This document shows positions 5,486 to 13,963 of a stretch of DNA of 24,456 nucleotides, piece after piece. Position 1 is the stretch's first letter. Each line of letters starts with the position of its first letter. Source of the DNA: a virus; the IMG/VR virus record IMGVR_UViG_3300045993_000643, positions 1-24,456 of that record. The stretch is one strand, 5' to 3'. The notes under the pieces are model-generated. The model searched no databases and had not been told where the DNA came from. It saw nothing but the letters and a program-made list of their open reading frames with translations. The position numbers were made by a program, and so were the translations under genes.

Positions 5486-7979
5486 AAATCACAATCTCAT
5501 TCATCCCCAAATTAGGTGCAGCGGATTCTATCAGTCCGTTGCGCACATAATAATTCGCCCCTACCGTTCCTGATCCCCGCGCGGTTATCACGCCACCATC
5601 TAATAAAGTTAGTATTGATACATCCCCTACAGTTGACACCAACTGCCCAACCAATAGCGGTTGTGCAGGTAATAAATTCAGCAATTTAGAATAAGCATTA
5701 GTAGTGTTTTCACCCACCGTGATGGTTTGCGAGACTTTACCAAATTCCACATTGATAGCCACGCCGTTAATGATTGCCCGTTCGTTGTTGACTTCTAACA
5801 GCCAACCGACGCGAGCCAGTGGAAAATCGCCACCTAGAAAGGTAGTGACTGACGTGGTGACAGGTTGCGTGGCTTGCCCTGCTAATAGTCTTTCACCTAA
5901 TGCCCTTGCTGCCACCACATCGGTTATGAGTGAGTTGGATACCGTGGGTGCAAGCACATCGCCCGCCGTGCCTGTCAACCGACAAAATGCCAGCACACCG
6001 TCCTTTTCACCATGCACATACACACCGTTGATTGGCGATTGCGTGCGTGATTCCACACCGATTGACGCGATCGCAGAATCGGGTATGACTAAATCCGCGT
6101 TAATGCCTGACGCGTGGAAGTTCCACGGCAATACAGGGTAGCGCGGTTGCATGGTTAAGACTTGTGTGTTTCGACTGGGTACTAAAACTGCACCGATGGA
6201 TTGCGCAATGGTGGCTAACGCTTGTAATAAGGTTTGTTGGGTATAGCTGAATGAATTGGTAGGCACAACCCACGGCGTGGCACATTGCCAGTTAATCGTC
6301 CAGCCCGTCGGTAGTAAAGAATCTGCTATTTGCTGTACGGTCAACTCACTGCCAGCGGTGTAACTGGTTAGCCGTTGGTACGGTGATCCAAGCAATGCAG
6401 ACAATGAACGCCCCTGAAGCGTAATATCGGTTTTACCAAAACTACGCTGTTCGGGTATTTTCTCGATTAAGACAATCCAGTTGTAACCATTGATGGTAAT
6501 TGATAACTGCACGGGCACATCATCGGTCATTGTCACTAAGGACAACGCGGCTTTATCGGCTAACACGCCGCCGAATACCCACGCAAAAGAATCGACATCG
6601 TAACTCAGTGATAATTTACTGAGCGGTACAGGATGATTGCCGATAACGGTAACAACAGAAATTGTGTGATGCACGGTGTATGCCTCTTTGGTTGGAATAG
6701 TGAGGGTTTCTTGATTGGTAGGCGGTTCAGGCGGTGGGCGTGGTCTATCAATGTGCGGACTTGTACCAAAAGGCGGCTTGATTGTGTCAGTTAATAAAGC
6801 ACAAAAGTGTCGCAAGATTAATTGATCGGGTGCGATCGTGGCATGATGACTGGTTGAATAAATGCCATGCACCTGTGCTTCACACAACTCAATAATTGCT
6901 TGTGTTCCAAAATCAAAAACAGCGATCGCAGAATAGTTAGTATCGGTAAAATTAAACGCGGCGTGTGGTGTGTAGGGATTAACGCTATCGCTATAAACTG
7001 CTTTAAGTAGCGCGTAAGTCTGTTGTGACATATCCGCTAAACTGAGCGCGGTGGCAACCTCATTAAAAGTTAAAACATCCTGGACGGATAACGTTCCATA
7101 ACTAAGCGGCGTGGCTTGTTGTTGTTTAGCCGTCGTGTTTTGCGTGTTAAAAACCACGGTATTGATAATGCTTAGCGTCGCATTAGTGAGCGGGTTGGCT
7201 TGTTCTTGTGTTATGGCAGTGGCAAACCATAAGGCGGTTAAATCAATAACCCAAGAATCGGTTTTAACGACGATTGGCAAGGTATCGTTTAATAAAGCCA
7301 GTGTATCGACTTGATTAAAACTAAAGATATTTATCTGGGTTTGAATGTTACAAATGAGCGGTTGTGCTTGTTGTATGATAGTGATTGATTGTGTAGCGGT
7401 AACACGATGCACGTTAATATCATAAATACCTTGCCCACTGCCAATGACATCATCAAGCGTGTAATGGCTACTGCCCACAGTATTAATGATACTGCCAACA
7501 CCTGCACCAATAACATCATCCAACGTGTAATTGACCACACCGTCATTAGCAACATGGGCAATCGCACTGCCAATAACATCATCCAGCGTGTAATGGACAC
7601 TGCCAAAAGCATTAATGACACTGCCAACGCCCACGCCAATAACATCATCCAGCGTGTAATTAACTGATCCACTAACGATTAAATCGCCGTTAAAATCAAA
7701 TACTGGGTACGGTGTGTAATTAGTATCGCGAAAATCAAAAACTGTGTGATAAATGGGCGCGATAACTGTACCGATGGCAACCATCGTTACATCGTCAAGC
7801 GTGTAATTAACAGTACCGCTGGTAATCGGCGCGGTAACAGTACCGACTGCTACCATCACCACATCGTCAAGCGTGTAATTAGCAGTACCGATTACATCAG
7901 TTGCTTCAGCAAAAACAAAGGTGCTTGATGGTGTGTAATCCGTTGCTACAAACTCAAATAAACCGTTTGGTGTATACAT
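5484..7979 (-). CDS. Baseplate hub-like tail protein with N-terminal YTLDDV repeat array
   Basis: 831 residues in two parts joined by a Pro-rich linker (about 402-422, with RPRPPPEPP). Residues 1-360 hold six copies of YTLDDV (start near 35, 59, 108, 130, 151 and 173, period 21-25) and five Y-T-P-x-x-x-F-x-F motifs (near 2, 15, 88, 336, 349), the latter known from many phage structural proteins. Residues about 430-831 resemble a tail hub or late-control-D-like protein: LSYDVDSFAWVFGG, ITLQGRSLSALLGSP, LTVQQIADSLLPTGWTINW, and the ending with ENTTNAYSKLLNLLPAQPLL. It is the last gene of the late operon and its stop overlaps the terminator. No clear Shine-Dalgarno precedes the ATG, so it may be coupled to the gene 6 bases upstream. 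Probably a baseplate or host-contact component at the tail tip. Confidence 0.75.
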   Translation of the reverse strand: MYTPNGLFEFVATDYTPSSTFVFAEATDVIGTANYTLDDVVMVAVGTVTAPITSGTVNYTLDDVTMVAIGTVIAPIYHTVFDFRDTNYTPYPVFDFNGDLIVSGSVNYTLDDVIGVGVGSVINAFGSVHYTLDDVIGSAIAHVANDGVVNYTLDDVIGAGVGSIINTVGSSHYTLDDVIGSGQGIYDINVHRVTATQSITIIQQAQPLICNIQTQINIFSFNQVDTLALLNDTLPIVVKTDSWVIDLTALWFATAITQEQANPLTNATLSIINTVVFNTQNTTAKQQQATPLSYGTLSVQDVLTFNEVATALSLADMSQQTYALLKAVYSDSVNPYTPHAAFNFTDTNYSAIAVFDFGTQAIIELCEAQVHGIYSTSHHATIAPDQLILRHFCALLTDTIKPPFGTSPHIDRPRPPPEPPTNQETLTIPTKEAYTVHHTISVVTVIGNHPVPLSKLSLSYDVDSFAWVFGGVLADKAALSLVTMTDDVPVQLSITINGYNWIVLIEKIPEQRSFGKTDITLQGRSLSALLGSPYQRLTSYTAGSELTVQQIADSLLPTGWTINWQCATPWVVPTNSFSYTQQTLLQALATIAQSIGAVLVPSRNTQVLTMQPRYPVLPWNFHASGINADLVIPDSAIASIGVESRTQSPINGVYVHGEKDGVLAFCRLTGTAGDVLAPTVSNSLITDVVAARALGERLLAGQATQPVTTSVTTFLGGDFPLARVGWLLEVNNERAIINGVAINVEFGKVSQTITVGENTTNAYSKLLNLLPAQPLLVGQLVSTVGDVSILTLLDGGVITARGSGTVGANYYVRNGLIESAAPNLGMNEIVI
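7446..7877 (-). repeat. Coding repeat array (YTLDDV units)
   Basis: The repeated DNA motif catcatccagcgtgtaat and close variants appears six times on the plus-strand reading, at roughly 63-75 base intervals with one larger gap near 7660-7785. The four units between 7446 and 7656 are most alike (VINAFGS, IINTVGS spacers), suggesting recent tandem duplication; the two at 7789-7877 form a second subfamily (MVAVGTV, MVAIGTV). Confidence 0.85.
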
Positions 7980-7985
7980 TTGAAT

Positions 7986-9026
7986 TTAAGACGGTATTAA
8001 AGGGCCATGCGTGATAGGTTGTGTTAATCGTGCGACGCGTTCCCATGCGTTCGTGACACTACCATCGTCACATTGCCCCGCGACCGCTGTTGACCATGTC
8101 GGTTCAGTGGTTGCGCTGGATGTTCCTGCTGCAATCCGCTTGTAATAGTACGGCGTGCTAATAGGGTTAGTGGGAAACACTAAATCGTTCACTGCATAAA
8201 CGGTTGAGGCTTTCCAAATATCGCCTTGATTCGGTAATAATGTGACCATGACAGGAACAGCAGAAGGGATCAGCAGTGTGGTATCCCCAGCGGTTAATGT
8301 TGCTGTGTGTACTAACGCACCGTCGGCTATTTTTGACACCACCGCCTTAAATTGTGTGGGTGCAATGGATTCTGTCAAGGTGACAGGCAGTTCATAATAT
8401 TGTGGATTATCTAAAAAAGCAGTGGCAGGTGGTGTGAAGTCTGACGTGTACCGTGCAACACCGTTGGTAAATCTAAAATCATCTATCCAACCATTCCAAT
8501 TTTCACCTCCGCCTGTATGCAATGAGGCGGCTAACATGATTCGATTGCCCGTTGAATTAATTGTGCCCGAATAAGTAGCTGTACCTTTTAATACACCATT
8601 AATATAAATTTTAACAGTGCTTCCTTGTCTAACGACTGCGAAATGATACCAAGTATTAGCCGCTGTATAATCGCTTAACCAGCCATTAAATAAAACACCA
8701 CCATTCACATATAACTCATTTCTTAGCATTATGCCGCTAGCATAAGTACCTAATCCCGCGAGTGTTGAATAAGCACCCAATGAGGCATAATTAAAAAAAC
8801 ACTCAATAGTAAAATCACCTGCAATAACAAAATCAGAGCTAGTCTCACATTGTACATAACCCGTCGATGAAAAAAGAGAACTACCGCCAAATTTACTCCG
8901 TGCAGTAGAAATAGTTGCATCTCCAGCCGCTGTAAATGTTTTTGGATTACTGCTAGTATCGACTAATGAGCTGTCAAAATGTAATGCGGCTTTTACATAA
9001 TTGTAGTAAGGATCACCCGCAATCAT
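7986..9026 (-). CDS. Phage adhesin with LamG/concanavalin A-like domain
   Basis: 346 residues. Residues about 8-205 are a LamG-like jelly roll of the kind found in phage tail tip proteins: VKAALHFDSSLVDTSSNPKT, FGGSSLFSSTGYVQ, FTIECFFNY, WYHFAVVRQGSTVKIYINGV and WIDDFRFTNGVARYT. Residues about 270-335 are a second module (WKASTVYAVNDLVFP, YYYKRIAAGTSSATTEPTW) common in phage fibres and possibly sugar-binding. It starts inside the stop of the upstream gene (TAATG). The likely role is binding a surface polysaccharide or other receptor; ligand unknown. Confidence 0.8.
   Translation of the reverse strand: MIAGDPYYNYVKAALHFDSSLVDTSSNPKTFTAAGDATISTARSKFGGSSLFSSTGYVQCETSSDFVIAGDFTIECFFNYASLGAYSTLAGLGTYASGIMLRNELYVNGGVLFNGWLSDYTAANTWYHFAVVRQGSTVKIYINGVLKGTATYSGTINSTGNRIMLAASLHTGGGENWNGWIDDFRFTNGVARYTSDFTPPATAFLDNPQYYELPVTLTESIAPTQFKAVVSKIADGALVHTATLTAGDTTLLIPSAVPVMVTLLPNQGDIWKASTVYAVNDLVFPTNPISTPYYYKRIAAGTSSATTEPTWSTAVAGQCDDGSVTNAWERVARLTQPITHGPLIPS
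8729..8745 (-). repeat. 17-base palindromic element, copy 2
   Basis: Same 17 bases as at 13173-13189, here inside the coding sequence of the LamG-like adhesin (encoding part of TYASGIML). Confidence 0.55.
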
Positions 9027-9439
9027 TAGCTGTTACCCTCTGTTAATACCACGCTAGTAATCCGCACAATACCGCCCGCGATAACTGCCACCGTATTTAA
9101 AATAAAAACCGCACCACTACCCGTCACGCCAACCGTCGCATCCGCAACAAAATTATCATCACTATCGAGTATCCGCGCAAAAGTTATCGTACCCGTATTG
9201 TCTGCCGCCATGTCATCACTAACTGCTGATAACGTTAAAACCCCGCCGCTAACCGTTCCACACGGATCGGATAAATCACAAGTGGCGATTAATGTTTGCG
9301 TGGTAATCGTCGCCCCCGCTGTTGGCATCGGTGTTGTGTAGAATTTAATCTTACCCACACCGCTACCTGCATCAATTGCAGTTTTGATAGCGGTTGCGCG
9401 GGCGGTGCGGATTGCAGTTGCTAAAACTAAGTTACTCAT
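9026..9439 (-). CDS. Virion-associated tail protein, small beta-rich
   Basis: 137 residues. The start AIRTARATAIKTAIDAGSGV with KIKFYT, then TLIATCDLSDPCGTVSGGVL and the ending GGIVRITSVVLTEG, recalls a widespread phage protein that accompanies large tail proteins in siphophage and Mu-like gene clusters. The N-terminal helix and the following Gly/Thr-rich beta stretch are typical. AAAGG lies about 7 bases before the ATG. Exact position in the virion unknown. Confidence 0.68.
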   Translation of the reverse strand: MSNLVLATAIRTARATAIKTAIDAGSGVGKIKFYTTPMPTAGATITTQTLIATCDLSDPCGTVSGGVLTLSAVSDDMAADNTGTITFARILDSDDNFVADATVGVTGSGAVFILNTVAVIAGGIVRITSVVLTEGNS

Positions 9440-9463
9440 TGTTTTGCCTTTTAATAATAATTA

Positions 9464-12400
9464 TTACGCATTGATGTCGCCGCGAAATTCGAGGCAACAA
9501 CCATAATCTGAGCTGGTGGGTTCACCTTGTGCGACCGACTGAATTATCCAAACAGGCGCGGCGGCGGCGTAGGTGTTAAACCGCAACACATTACCCGCGC
9601 TCCAACCACCACCGAAGCCTTGATGCGTTAAGGTGAAATACGGATCACCGTTGGCAGGATTAATGGGGCTAACATCGTTACTAATCGATAAGCCTGTCGC
9701 GATTTGTCCGACGTGTTCACCGATGACGTTAAATAACGTGGCACTGGTAAACACCAATGCCCACCGCTCTTGTTTAGTGCCTAAATTAGTGATGATAATC
9801 GGGTAATTGTTTACATCGAATTGGGCAGACGTGCTTGAACCGATAAGCGTATCGCTCCAAACGTTTGTCCACGTTTGTTGGTCAAATGGAATAGACGCAC
9901 GGGCATACATATCACCGTACACCACCGCGTTAGCTACCAATGTGCTAGTAGCAGGAAAATTATGCGTGAGTGGCTTGGATAAAGTTAGTTTGCCCGTGAC
10001 CTGCATATCACTAACGACCGCCATGTCTTCTATGCGGGCAGTAATCGCTAAGGGTTGTGATACCCCTGCCAAATCGCCCCAGGTGATAATCCCTGTATCA
10101 AGATTGACACTCCATTTAGTGCTTGCCAATAAATTACCGCCGTAATCTTTTACGGTGCATTTGGCTAACCGCGTCCGCGCTAAATCAGTCGTTGCCCCCG
10201 TAGTAAACGTACCTACTGTTTTTTGATCGTTCAACACAACGACAATATCGCCTTTATGATAAACAGGGATACGACCATCAATCGGTAAGCGGATCGGGTT
10301 TAATCCTAATATGTCAGAAGATAGTGGGATAAAGGTATAACTGACGGCGTTGTAAATAATAGAAGAGGCAAGCACGGGCTTAGGATGAAATATTTTGCCA
10401 TCAGCACGAATGTTTTCAGCATTAAACCACGCTTCAGCTTCGTTGCCCGCCGCTGTAATCCATTGCCCGAATTTGATCTTCACAATGCCCGTGGTGACAT
10501 TAATTGTGCCATCCATATCGGACGTTAAAATTACCCCGCTGTCATTTGCCGTGGCAGTGATAAAACCACCGCTGATTTTTGTCGCACGAAGTGAAAAGGA
10601 CGCGGGTTTAATCGGTGCTAAATCAGTGCGAAACGTCACACGGTCAACAGGTGCAAAGTCAGCGGTACTTAACGCGGCAATCACTACACCGCTATTATCC
10701 GCACCCGCTGTCCAACTTAATAACATTGCGGTAGCCGTGGCATAATCAACCGTCCCGCCATAAGTGCCAATCCCTGTCGCTGGATCTATTCCATAATACA
10801 ACTGCCCTAAACGGTCAGTATAGGTTTTGCCCGCGTAACTAAATAATAAACTACTTGGGACTAATACATCATTACCCAATTCCATGAGTTTTAATGCAGG
10901 GTTTGCCAGTGTTAATGTATCGGTAGCGGATATGGCTGCGGATGTTAAGCGATAATGAACGATAAAACTCGTTGTTGTACCGATTTCAGCAGGAAAAGTA
11001 AGCATCCCTTGATATTGCGCAACCACCGCGCCCGCGCCTGTTGTGCCTTTGTAATAAGTTGGAAACTTGAGGTTTAATGCAATGGCCCAGTCTAACGTTA
11101 CAATGCCTGTCGAATAATTGACCGTACTATTACGCCCACCTACTAATGCACCCGCGCCGTTGTCTCTATCCGCTTGCTGTACTGTACCCGTTGGAATAAT
11201 TGGCAATTCGACATAAACATTTAACGGTAAAGAATGCAGGGTGCTTGATCCCCAAGGCACTGCCCATTCAATCGCTAATGAACCCGTCACAATATCCGTA
11301 TCCCCTAAGTTTAAGGTGACGTGATTGCCCGTCATATCAAATGACGTAAGGGTTTTGGTGATTTGGGCGGCTTCACCATAAGTATAAGCAAAGTTAAATA
11401 CCGTCCCAGTCGGTGGTAAGGTAGTCGGACTAAATTTAACAAATCCTGTGATTGCTACTACCTCCCCTGACCCGTAACCTGATAACACGCCCGCCGCGTT
11501 GCTGGTGATCGTGCGCGTAGTACCGCTATCATTCCAAGTGATAACCAATGACGCGGCGGCGATCGCGGGGTGACTTAATTGCTTAGTGATAACCAATGAA
11601 GGCGTTGCCCCCGTGTGCGGCGTAAAATCAGCGGCTTTGCCCCATGAAAAAATTAATTCACTGCCCACATCGGGTAAGGATGACAAGGTAATTGCGCACG
11701 TTCCCGTAACGTAATCAATTGAACCAACACCAATACCCGCCACTTGTCCAACTAACGCACCTGCACCGTTATCTCTCAGTTCATAATTATTATCCAACGC
11801 ACGAAACGCCACTGATAAGGCATTGGGTTGTGGTGGTGGGTTGATATTAACCACATAGACAAATGAGCGGTTTAAATCGGTGATTGCAATGGAGTCAGTA
11901 TCGGAAATAACCAACGGTGCGACCGCTGGTCTATAGGTTATTGTTTTAATGTCACCTATCGTGGGTGCATTGGCGGCAAACGTAACAATGCCTAATGCGT
12001 GATCGCACGTCCCAATGGATACACCACCGCTTTTTAATTCGCCGTCCACATCTGCCATTACACCGCCGCTATAAGCGATTGTTAAGCTATTGGGCGAATA
12101 AGCTCGCCCGATGTATAAGCTCACATTAGCGGATAGCGTAGTAGATAAGGTGAATGAGGTTGTACCCGTCGCACTGTCAATGATTGGGGAAGCTTTACCG
12201 CCCGCGCTTAAATCAATTAATGGCGTTTGAGATTGTGACGACGGGATAACTTGGCTGTAAATGTCATCCACCATCAAGCTAAAATCGCCTAACGCCGCTG
12301 CGTCTTTCAACGGGCGTGCTGAATAATACCGCGCGGCGTTGGCAACCACCGACTGATACAGTAACGCGGGCGGCTTTAAATTATCGTATTGACTAATATC

Positions 12401-13015
12401 GGCACCGACAAAATCAACCTCTAACGGATTGGATAATTCTAGCGTGACAATGCGGCGATTAATTTGCACATCATGATCGCCTTGCGAAATGGTAATCGCA
12501 CGAATCTCACTAGCAACCTGCACAACTTGAATGTATTGCTGATATAGCGTGGCGGTAATTTGCAGTAAAAGCACTTCGTTGATTTTCGGTATTTCAGCGG
12601 CAATACTTTGGAAAATCGTTAAAATTTGTGAACCTGCATATTGCTTACCGAGCAATGTACCGTTGTACAGCCCTCCCATACCTCGATAGTTTTCAATTAA
12701 ACTTGACGCATGGGTTCTGGTGTCAAAATAATCATTGGTTTTAAATAAATTAACGCCTAATTTTTGGTCAGTGGGTAATTTACTGATTATCAAATGCGCA
12801 CCATAAAAACGGTCTTCATCTTGCGTAAGAACAGCGGGAAAAACCTTACGCAAATTCACTTCACCATAAGTTCTAGCAAGGGTGCTAATATCATCAAATA
12901 TATTATTACTCGCTCCATCTACCACCACATTATGTGTCATACCGCCGCCACTTTCAGGGGCATCACTCATGATTTCAGATTTAAGAATTTTTAAATCGCC
13001 TGATAAAATCGTCAT
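9464..13015 (-). CDS. Large tail/baseplate protein with repeated beta modules
   Basis: 1183 residues. The first 275 residues (LKILKSEIMSDAPESGGGMT, VVDGASNNIFDDIS, RTYGEVNLRKVFPAV) match in style a family of long phage tail proteins that starts with a D-I-K-L...D.GGG...V-V-D-G..N-N-L-F signature. From about 318 on there are at least seven related units built on G-x-(I/V)-x-Y-x-T-G-x-(V/I)-x-(L/F), near residues 320, 415, 508, 617, 735, 825 and 957, spaced about 90-130 residues. The end (QTWTNVWSDTLIG) looks like a separate domain. Start ATG overlaps the stop of the zinc-ribbon gene (ATGA). Probably a tail-tip structural or fibre-support protein; no enzyme motif seen. Confidence 0.72.
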   Translation of the reverse strand: MTILSGDLKILKSEIMSDAPESGGGMTHNVVVDGASNNIFDDISTLARTYGEVNLRKVFPAVLTQDEDRFYGAHLIISKLPTDQKLGVNLFKTNDYFDTRTHASSLIENYRGMGGLYNGTLLGKQYAGSQILTIFQSIAAEIPKINEVLLLQITATLYQQYIQVVQVASEIRAITISQGDHDVQINRRIVTLELSNPLEVDFVGADISQYDNLKPPALLYQSVVANAARYYSARPLKDAAALGDFSLMVDDIYSQVIPSSQSQTPLIDLSAGGKASPIIDSATGTTSFTLSTTLSANVSLYIGRAYSPNSLTIAYSGGVMADVDGELKSGGVSIGTCDHALGIVTFAANAPTIGDIKTITYRPAVAPLVISDTDSIAITDLNRSFVYVVNINPPPQPNALSVAFRALDNNYELRDNGAGALVGQVAGIGVGSIDYVTGTCAITLSSLPDVGSELIFSWGKAADFTPHTGATPSLVITKQLSHPAIAAASLVITWNDSGTTRTITSNAAGVLSGYGSGEVVAITGFVKFSPTTLPPTGTVFNFAYTYGEAAQITKTLTSFDMTGNHVTLNLGDTDIVTGSLAIEWAVPWGSSTLHSLPLNVYVELPIIPTGTVQQADRDNGAGALVGGRNSTVNYSTGIVTLDWAIALNLKFPTYYKGTTGAGAVVAQYQGMLTFPAEIGTTTSFIVHYRLTSAAISATDTLTLANPALKLMELGNDVLVPSSLLFSYAGKTYTDRLGQLYYGIDPATGIGTYGGTVDYATATAMLLSWTAGADNSGVVIAALSTADFAPVDRVTFRTDLAPIKPASFSLRATKISGGFITATANDSGVILTSDMDGTINVTTGIVKIKFGQWITAAGNEAEAWFNAENIRADGKIFHPKPVLASSIIYNAVSYTFIPLSSDILGLNPIRLPIDGRIPVYHKGDIVVVLNDQKTVGTFTTGATTDLARTRLAKCTVKDYGGNLLASTKWSVNLDTGIITWGDLAGVSQPLAITARIEDMAVVSDMQVTGKLTLSKPLTHNFPATSTLVANAVVYGDMYARASIPFDQQTWTNVWSDTLIGSSTSAQFDVNNYPIIITNLGTKQERWALVFTSATLFNVIGEHVGQIATGLSISNDVSPINPANGDPYFTLTHQGFGGGWSAGNVLRFNTYAAAAPVWIIQSVAQGEPTSSDYGCCLEFRGDINA

Positions 13016-13167
13016 TTGGTTTCCTTTAGTTCTATCTCTATCACGCTACGTTTATGGCAATGTGGACACCACATTGTTTTTATTTTTTGCCAGTTATTCA
13101 TAGTCCAGAAAGAGTGACAGTGTTCGCACTGGAATGTATAAATAATCTTTTTAGTGGGTTTTTTCAA
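13012..13167 (-). CDS. Small zinc-ribbon protein (Com-like size and pattern), TTG start
   Basis: 51 residues read from a TTG at 13167; no ATG start is available in this frame. The pattern CEHC (14-17) ... CPHC (34-37), in FQCEHCHSFWTMNNW and TMWCPHCHKRSV, makes a four-Cys zinc ribbon. The size, CxxC spacing and the I/W-x-C-P-x-C second knuckle resemble the Mu Com translational regulator, and also generic phage zinc ribbons; it does not look like P2 Ogr. Its TGA overlaps the ATG of the 1183-residue gene (ATGA), and a hairpin (TTATGC/GCATAA at 13173-13189) sits just before the start, so translation may be controlled. The Cys pattern and junction make a real gene likely; the start codon is less sure. 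Confidence 0.68.
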   Translation of the reverse strand: MKKPTKKIIYTFQCEHCHSFWTMNNWQKIKTMWCPHCHKRSVIEIELKETK

Positions 13168-13172
13168 AATGC

Positions 13173-13189
13173 TTATGCCGCTAGCATAA
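13173..13189 (-). repeat. 17-base palindromic element, copy 1
   Basis: TTATGCCGCTAGCATAA (arms TTATGC and GCATAA, 5-base loop) lies between the stop of the 13190 gene and the TTG start at 13167. The identical 17 bases occur at 8729-8745 inside the LamG gene. Confidence 0.6.
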
Positions 13190-13567
13190 TCAGACCGTTA
13201 GTAGTCGTAAAATAAGCGTGTGTGGCTGTGTGTCTTTTGGTATTGGGAAATCCTGCACAGGTGCACTATCAATCGGTTTTGCTTCATGGTCAAAGCGCAC
13301 GGTAAACACGCGGTTATCATGGTAAGTGAGTGTCATGTCAACATTATCATCTAGCTTGGCATACAGTGCTTCAACTACTGAACGCTTTACCCAGCCGCTG
13401 TCAATCCTGCCTTGCAGCGTTATCGGTCTACCTGCTAGTTTAATTGACGTTTCTAAGACTAACGCCCCTGTCAATGTGTAACTTTTTGCTTGTTGCGTCG
13501 GTGACCAATCATATTCATCAGTCCAAACTACACCATTGGGTAATTGAATAGCATCTAAGGTAATCAT
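13190..13567 (-). CDS. Tail protein, distal-tail type (hypothetical)
   Basis: 125 residues. It shows the pattern ITLDAIQLPNGVVWTDEYDW, then TLTGALVLETSIKLAGRPIT and LQGRIDSGWV, seen in small proteins encoded after the tape measure of several siphophages, which join tail tube and baseplate. No membrane or enzyme motif. Its place after the tape measure and before the large tail proteins fits a tail-tip connector. Function inferred from family resemblance and position. Confidence 0.65.
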   Translation of the reverse strand: MITLDAIQLPNGVVWTDEYDWSPTQQAKSYTLTGALVLETSIKLAGRPITLQGRIDSGWVKRSVVEALYAKLDDNVDMTLTYHDNRVFTVRFDHEAKPIDSAPVQDFPIPKDTQPHTLILRLLTV

Positions 13568-13637
13568 ATCCGAGTTACTCTGCTACAGCGTAATGTAAGC
13601 ACCAAGGTACACGCTGTTATTTCTAAATAAAGTAAAA

Positions 13638-13841
13638 TCAAAATATGCCCCCTGTTTCAATAATCACGTCATCAACGCCTAACAAATAACACTCTTCTAA
13701 CCATTGCCGACGGCTTCTAACGCCCGCCACTTTTGGATTTCGATACTCATAAAAAAGTATGCTATTACCCACTACGCCTGAGACAATCAATAATGTCTGG
13801 TCAAGCTTACGCCGCCACATTTGATCCGTTTCTATTTTCAT
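13638..13841 (-). CDS. Small phage protein, 67 aa, unknown
   Basis: 67 residues, mixed charge, with an Arg-rich middle (YRNPKVAGVRSRRQWLEECY) and a hydrophobic end. No family recognised. The ATG overlaps the TGA of the 41-residue membrane ORF upstream (ATGA at 13838-13841), which itself overlaps the tape measure end, so all three are coupled. A 70-base gap follows. Confidence 0.6.
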   Translation of the reverse strand: MKIETDQMWRRKLDQTLLIVSGVVGNSILFYEYRNPKVAGVRSRRQWLEECYLLGVDDVIIETGGIF

Positions 13842-13963
13842 CGTTTACTAATATGCCGTGCGACACAATACGCATAGCCTTTTTCAAAACTGCTAAGCAT
13901 CATTAACAGAAAAATAATAACGGGCAATGCTAAAAGGACACAGACGGCTAAGAGTGTTTTCAT
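13838..13963 (-). CDS. 41-residue single-span membrane protein
   Basis: This very short frame begins with an ATG overlapping the TGA of the tape measure gene and ends overlapping the ATG of the next gene. The product (MKTLLAVCVLLALPVIIFLL, then MMLSSFEKGYAYCVARHISK and R) is one long hydrophobic helix at residues 3-24 and a short basic tail. It could be a signal-peptide-like or membrane-anchored mini-protein, for example a lysis or superinfection factor; this is speculation. The two ATGA junctions support that it is translated. Confidence 0.65.
   Translation of the reverse strand: MKTLLAVCVLLALPVIIFLLMMLSSFEKGYAYCVARHISKR

Noticed and set aside
7331-7672. Alternative-frame ORFs across the YTLDDV repeats on both strands
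   Set aside because: They are shadows produced by the repeated DNA; the 831-residue frame explains the region and has coherent domains.
13012-13167. Ogr-type late activator
   Set aside because: The zinc-ribbon protein lacks the Ogr C-x2-C...C-x4-C spacing and the Ogr C-terminal part; no other Ogr-like gene is visible in the window.
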